A DNA stretch of 32,744 nucleotides from the NCBI GenBank assembly GCA_027307405.1, contig DAHUXA010000024.1, positions 1 to 32,744 of the forward strand, given 5' to 3'. A program made the position numbers and the translations under genes. The DNA comes from Hyphomicrobiales bacterium (GTDB lineage: Bacteria > Pseudomonadota > Alphaproteobacteria > Rhizobiales > Xanthobacteraceae). Under the pieces are notes generated by a model, which made no database searches, was not told the origin of the DNA, and worked only from the letters and a program-made list of their open reading frames with translations. Of this stretch, positions 31,550 through 32,744 are shown one piece after another. The first letter of the stretch is position 1. Every line of letters starts with the position of its first letter.

Positions 31550-32744
31550 ATGCGCGCGGTTTGTCTTGGCGGCGGTCCCGGCGGGCTCTACTTCGCGATC
31601 TCGCTGAAGCTGCGGGATCCCACGCACGAGGTCGTGGTCGTCGAGCGCAACCGGCCAAACGACACGTTCGGCTGGGGCGTGGTGCTGTCCGACGATACGC
31701 TCGCCAATCTCCAAGCCAACGATCCGGACAGCGCGGCGCGCATTCGCGAGTCTTTCGTTTATTGGGACGATATCGCGGTGCATTATCGCGGTCAGACCGT
31801 ACGCTCGGGCGGTCACGGCTTTTCGGGCATCGGCCGCATGCGGCTGTTGAACATCCTTCAGGAGCGTGCGCTCTCGCTCGGGGTCAAGCTCGAATTTGAG
31901 ACGGAAGCCAAAGATGTCTCCGCTTACGCCGACTATGACCTGATCGTCGGTGCTGACGGTGTCAACTCGCGGGTGCGTGCCGCCCACGCCGATGTGTTCA
32001 AGCCCGATATCCAAGTGCGCGCCTGCAAGTACATTTGGCTTGGTACCGACCAGAAATTCGACGACGCCTTCACCTTCATCTTCGAGCAGACCGAGCACGG
32101 CTGGATCTGGGCGCACGCCTACCAGTTCGATGCCAGCACCGCGACCTTCATCGTCGAATGCTCAGAGGAGACCTGGCGCCGTGCCGGCTTCGACCGGATG
32201 AGCACCGAGGAGACGATTGCGGCCTGTGAGAAAATCTTCAGTCGCAATCTCGGTCGCCATAAATTGATGTCGAACGCGACGCATTTACGCGGTTCGGCCT
32301 GGCTGAATTTTCCGCGCGTTCTGTGCGAGACCTGGTCGTACGAAAATATCGTGCTGATGGGCGATGCCGCCGCCACCGCGCATTTCTCGGTCGGTTCGGG
32401 GTCGAAACTTGCACTGGAAAGCGCCATTGCCCTGGCCGATTATCTGCACAGCGAGCCGATCATGGCGAACGCCTTCCGCCGCTATGAGGACGAGCGGCGG
32501 CTCGAGGTGTTGCGGCTGCAAAGCGCGGCGCGCAATCGCATGGAGTGGTTCGAGGACGTTGAGCGCTACGTCCACCTCGAGCCCGAGCAGTTCACCTACA
32601 GCCTGCTGACCGGCAGCCAGCGCATCGGACACGAGAACCTGAAGTTACGCGACGATCGGTATGTGACCGGAGTCGAATCATGGTTTGCCAAGCGCACCGG
32701 GGTGTCCCAACCCGTTCCGCCGATGTTCACGCCCTTCCCTGTAC
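31550..32744 (+). CDS. Salicylyl-/anthraniloyl-CoA monooxygenase, N-terminal part (runs off the window)
   Basis: 398 codons are visible and no stop is reached. The frame opens at ATG 31550 with [19 protein letters not shown] (GGGPGG, 7-12). GWGVVLSD and [13 protein letters not shown] follow, then [21 protein letters not shown], the FAD monooxygenase motifs as found in the family of salicylyl-CoA 5-hydroxylase and 2-aminobenzoyl-CoA monooxygenase/reductase. The last visible residues, PPMFTPF (390-396), are how the second, Old Yellow Enzyme-like domain of that fusion begins. So this is probably the bifunctional form of about 770 residues. It hydroxylates and may reduce a CoA-activated aromatic acid in the cytosol. 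The LivK-type receptor gene upstream fits an aromatic uptake and degradation unit continuing to the right. Confidence 0.85.
   Translation, partial: MRAVCLGGGPGGLYFAISLKLRDPTHEVVVVERNRPNDTFGWGVVLSDDTLANLQANDPDSAARIRESFVYWDDIAVHYRGQTVRSGGHGFSGIGRMRLLNILQERALSLGVKLEFETEAKDVSAYADYDLIVGADGVNSRVRAAHADVFKPDIQVRACKYIWLGTDQKFDDAFTFIFEQTEHGWIWAHAYQFDASTATFIVECSEETWRRAGFDRMSTEETIAACEKIFSRNLGRHKLMSNATHLRGSAWLNFPRVLCETWSYENIVLMGDAAATAHFSVGSGSKLALESAIALADYLHSEPIMANAFRRYEDERRLEVLRLQSAARNRMEWFEDVERYVHLEPEQFTYSLLTGSQRIGHENLKLRDDRYVTGVESWFAKRTGVSQPVPPMFTPFPV

Noticed and set aside
1-32744. Search for tRNA, rRNA, CRISPR arrays, transposases, integrases and toxin-antitoxin pairs
   Set aside because: None was seen by reading. 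The three short palindromes are not spaced like CRISPR repeats, and no mobile-element gene is present.

Overview
The window looks like chromosomal DNA of a GC-rich alphaproteobacterium, most likely in the Bradyrhizobium/Rhodopseudomonas/Xanthobacteraceae neighbourhood of the Hyphomicrobiales. The reasons are the many TctC (Bug)-type binding proteins, the paralogous periplasmic enzymes, a LivK-type binding protein beside an aryl-CoA monooxygenase, and short inverted repeats built on TGTCCGCT/AGCGGACA, which I recall as common in that group. I see no rRNA, tRNA, CRISPR array, transposase or phage gene. The window behaves as a catabolic/accessory region made of small operons.

Layout, left to right. 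(1) 1-3.8 kb: an exported TPR protein on the minus strand, divergent from a two-gene exported pair (a lytic-transglycosylase-like protein and a Tat-exported DUF1906 glycoside-hydrolase-like protein), then a 54-residue one-helix membrane protein. Copies of the short inverted repeat flank this block. (2) 4.2-10.2 kb, plus strand: two exported acetamidase/formamidase-family proteins, a ZnuA-like metal-binding protein, a ZnuB-like permease with a long C-terminal extension, and a third, cytosolic acetamidase/formamidase-family protein. No ATPase gene accompanies the metal transporter. (3) 10.3-23.1 kb, minus strand: ten genes in one direction, diverging from a GntR/FCD regulator at 23.2 kb. In transcription order they are TctC protein, kelch protein, TctC protein, aldo/keto reductase, Tat-exported sugar-type binding protein, two permeases, ATPase, and two tandem CocE/NonD (S15-like) hydrolases. 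(4) 23.2-27.0 kb, plus strand: the GntR regulator, a cupin, an exported cupredoxin-like protein, a polytopic membrane protein of the type I recall being labelled fenitrothion hydrolase, and another cupin. (5) 27.1-32.7 kb: a PRISE-type SDR (minus), a cupin (plus) whose stop codon interlocks with that of a convergent FAD monooxygenase (minus), a LivK-type binding protein (plus), and the first 398 codons of a salicylyl-/anthraniloyl-CoA monooxygenase that runs off the right edge.

How the parts may work together (inference). Blocks 2 to 4 combine uptake (an ABC importer and two orphan TctC receptors), hydrolysis of ester or amide bonds (two S15-type and three FmdA-type enzymes, two of these periplasmic), redox steps (aldo/keto reductase) and a ligand-sensing GntR/FCD repressor. 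This fits a peripheral pathway that imports and dismantles an unknown ester- or amide-containing compound. Block 5 adds aromatic hydroxylation chemistry.

The most distinctive sequence feature is in the two exported FmdA-family proteins. Each carries a C-terminal module duplicated at an exact 82-residue offset, each copy with a Cys-Arg-Val ... His-Cys pair. The cytosolic paralogue in the same cluster has one copy without those cysteines. Together with the adjoining ATPase-less metal transporter genes, this is the best candidate here for an undescribed system.
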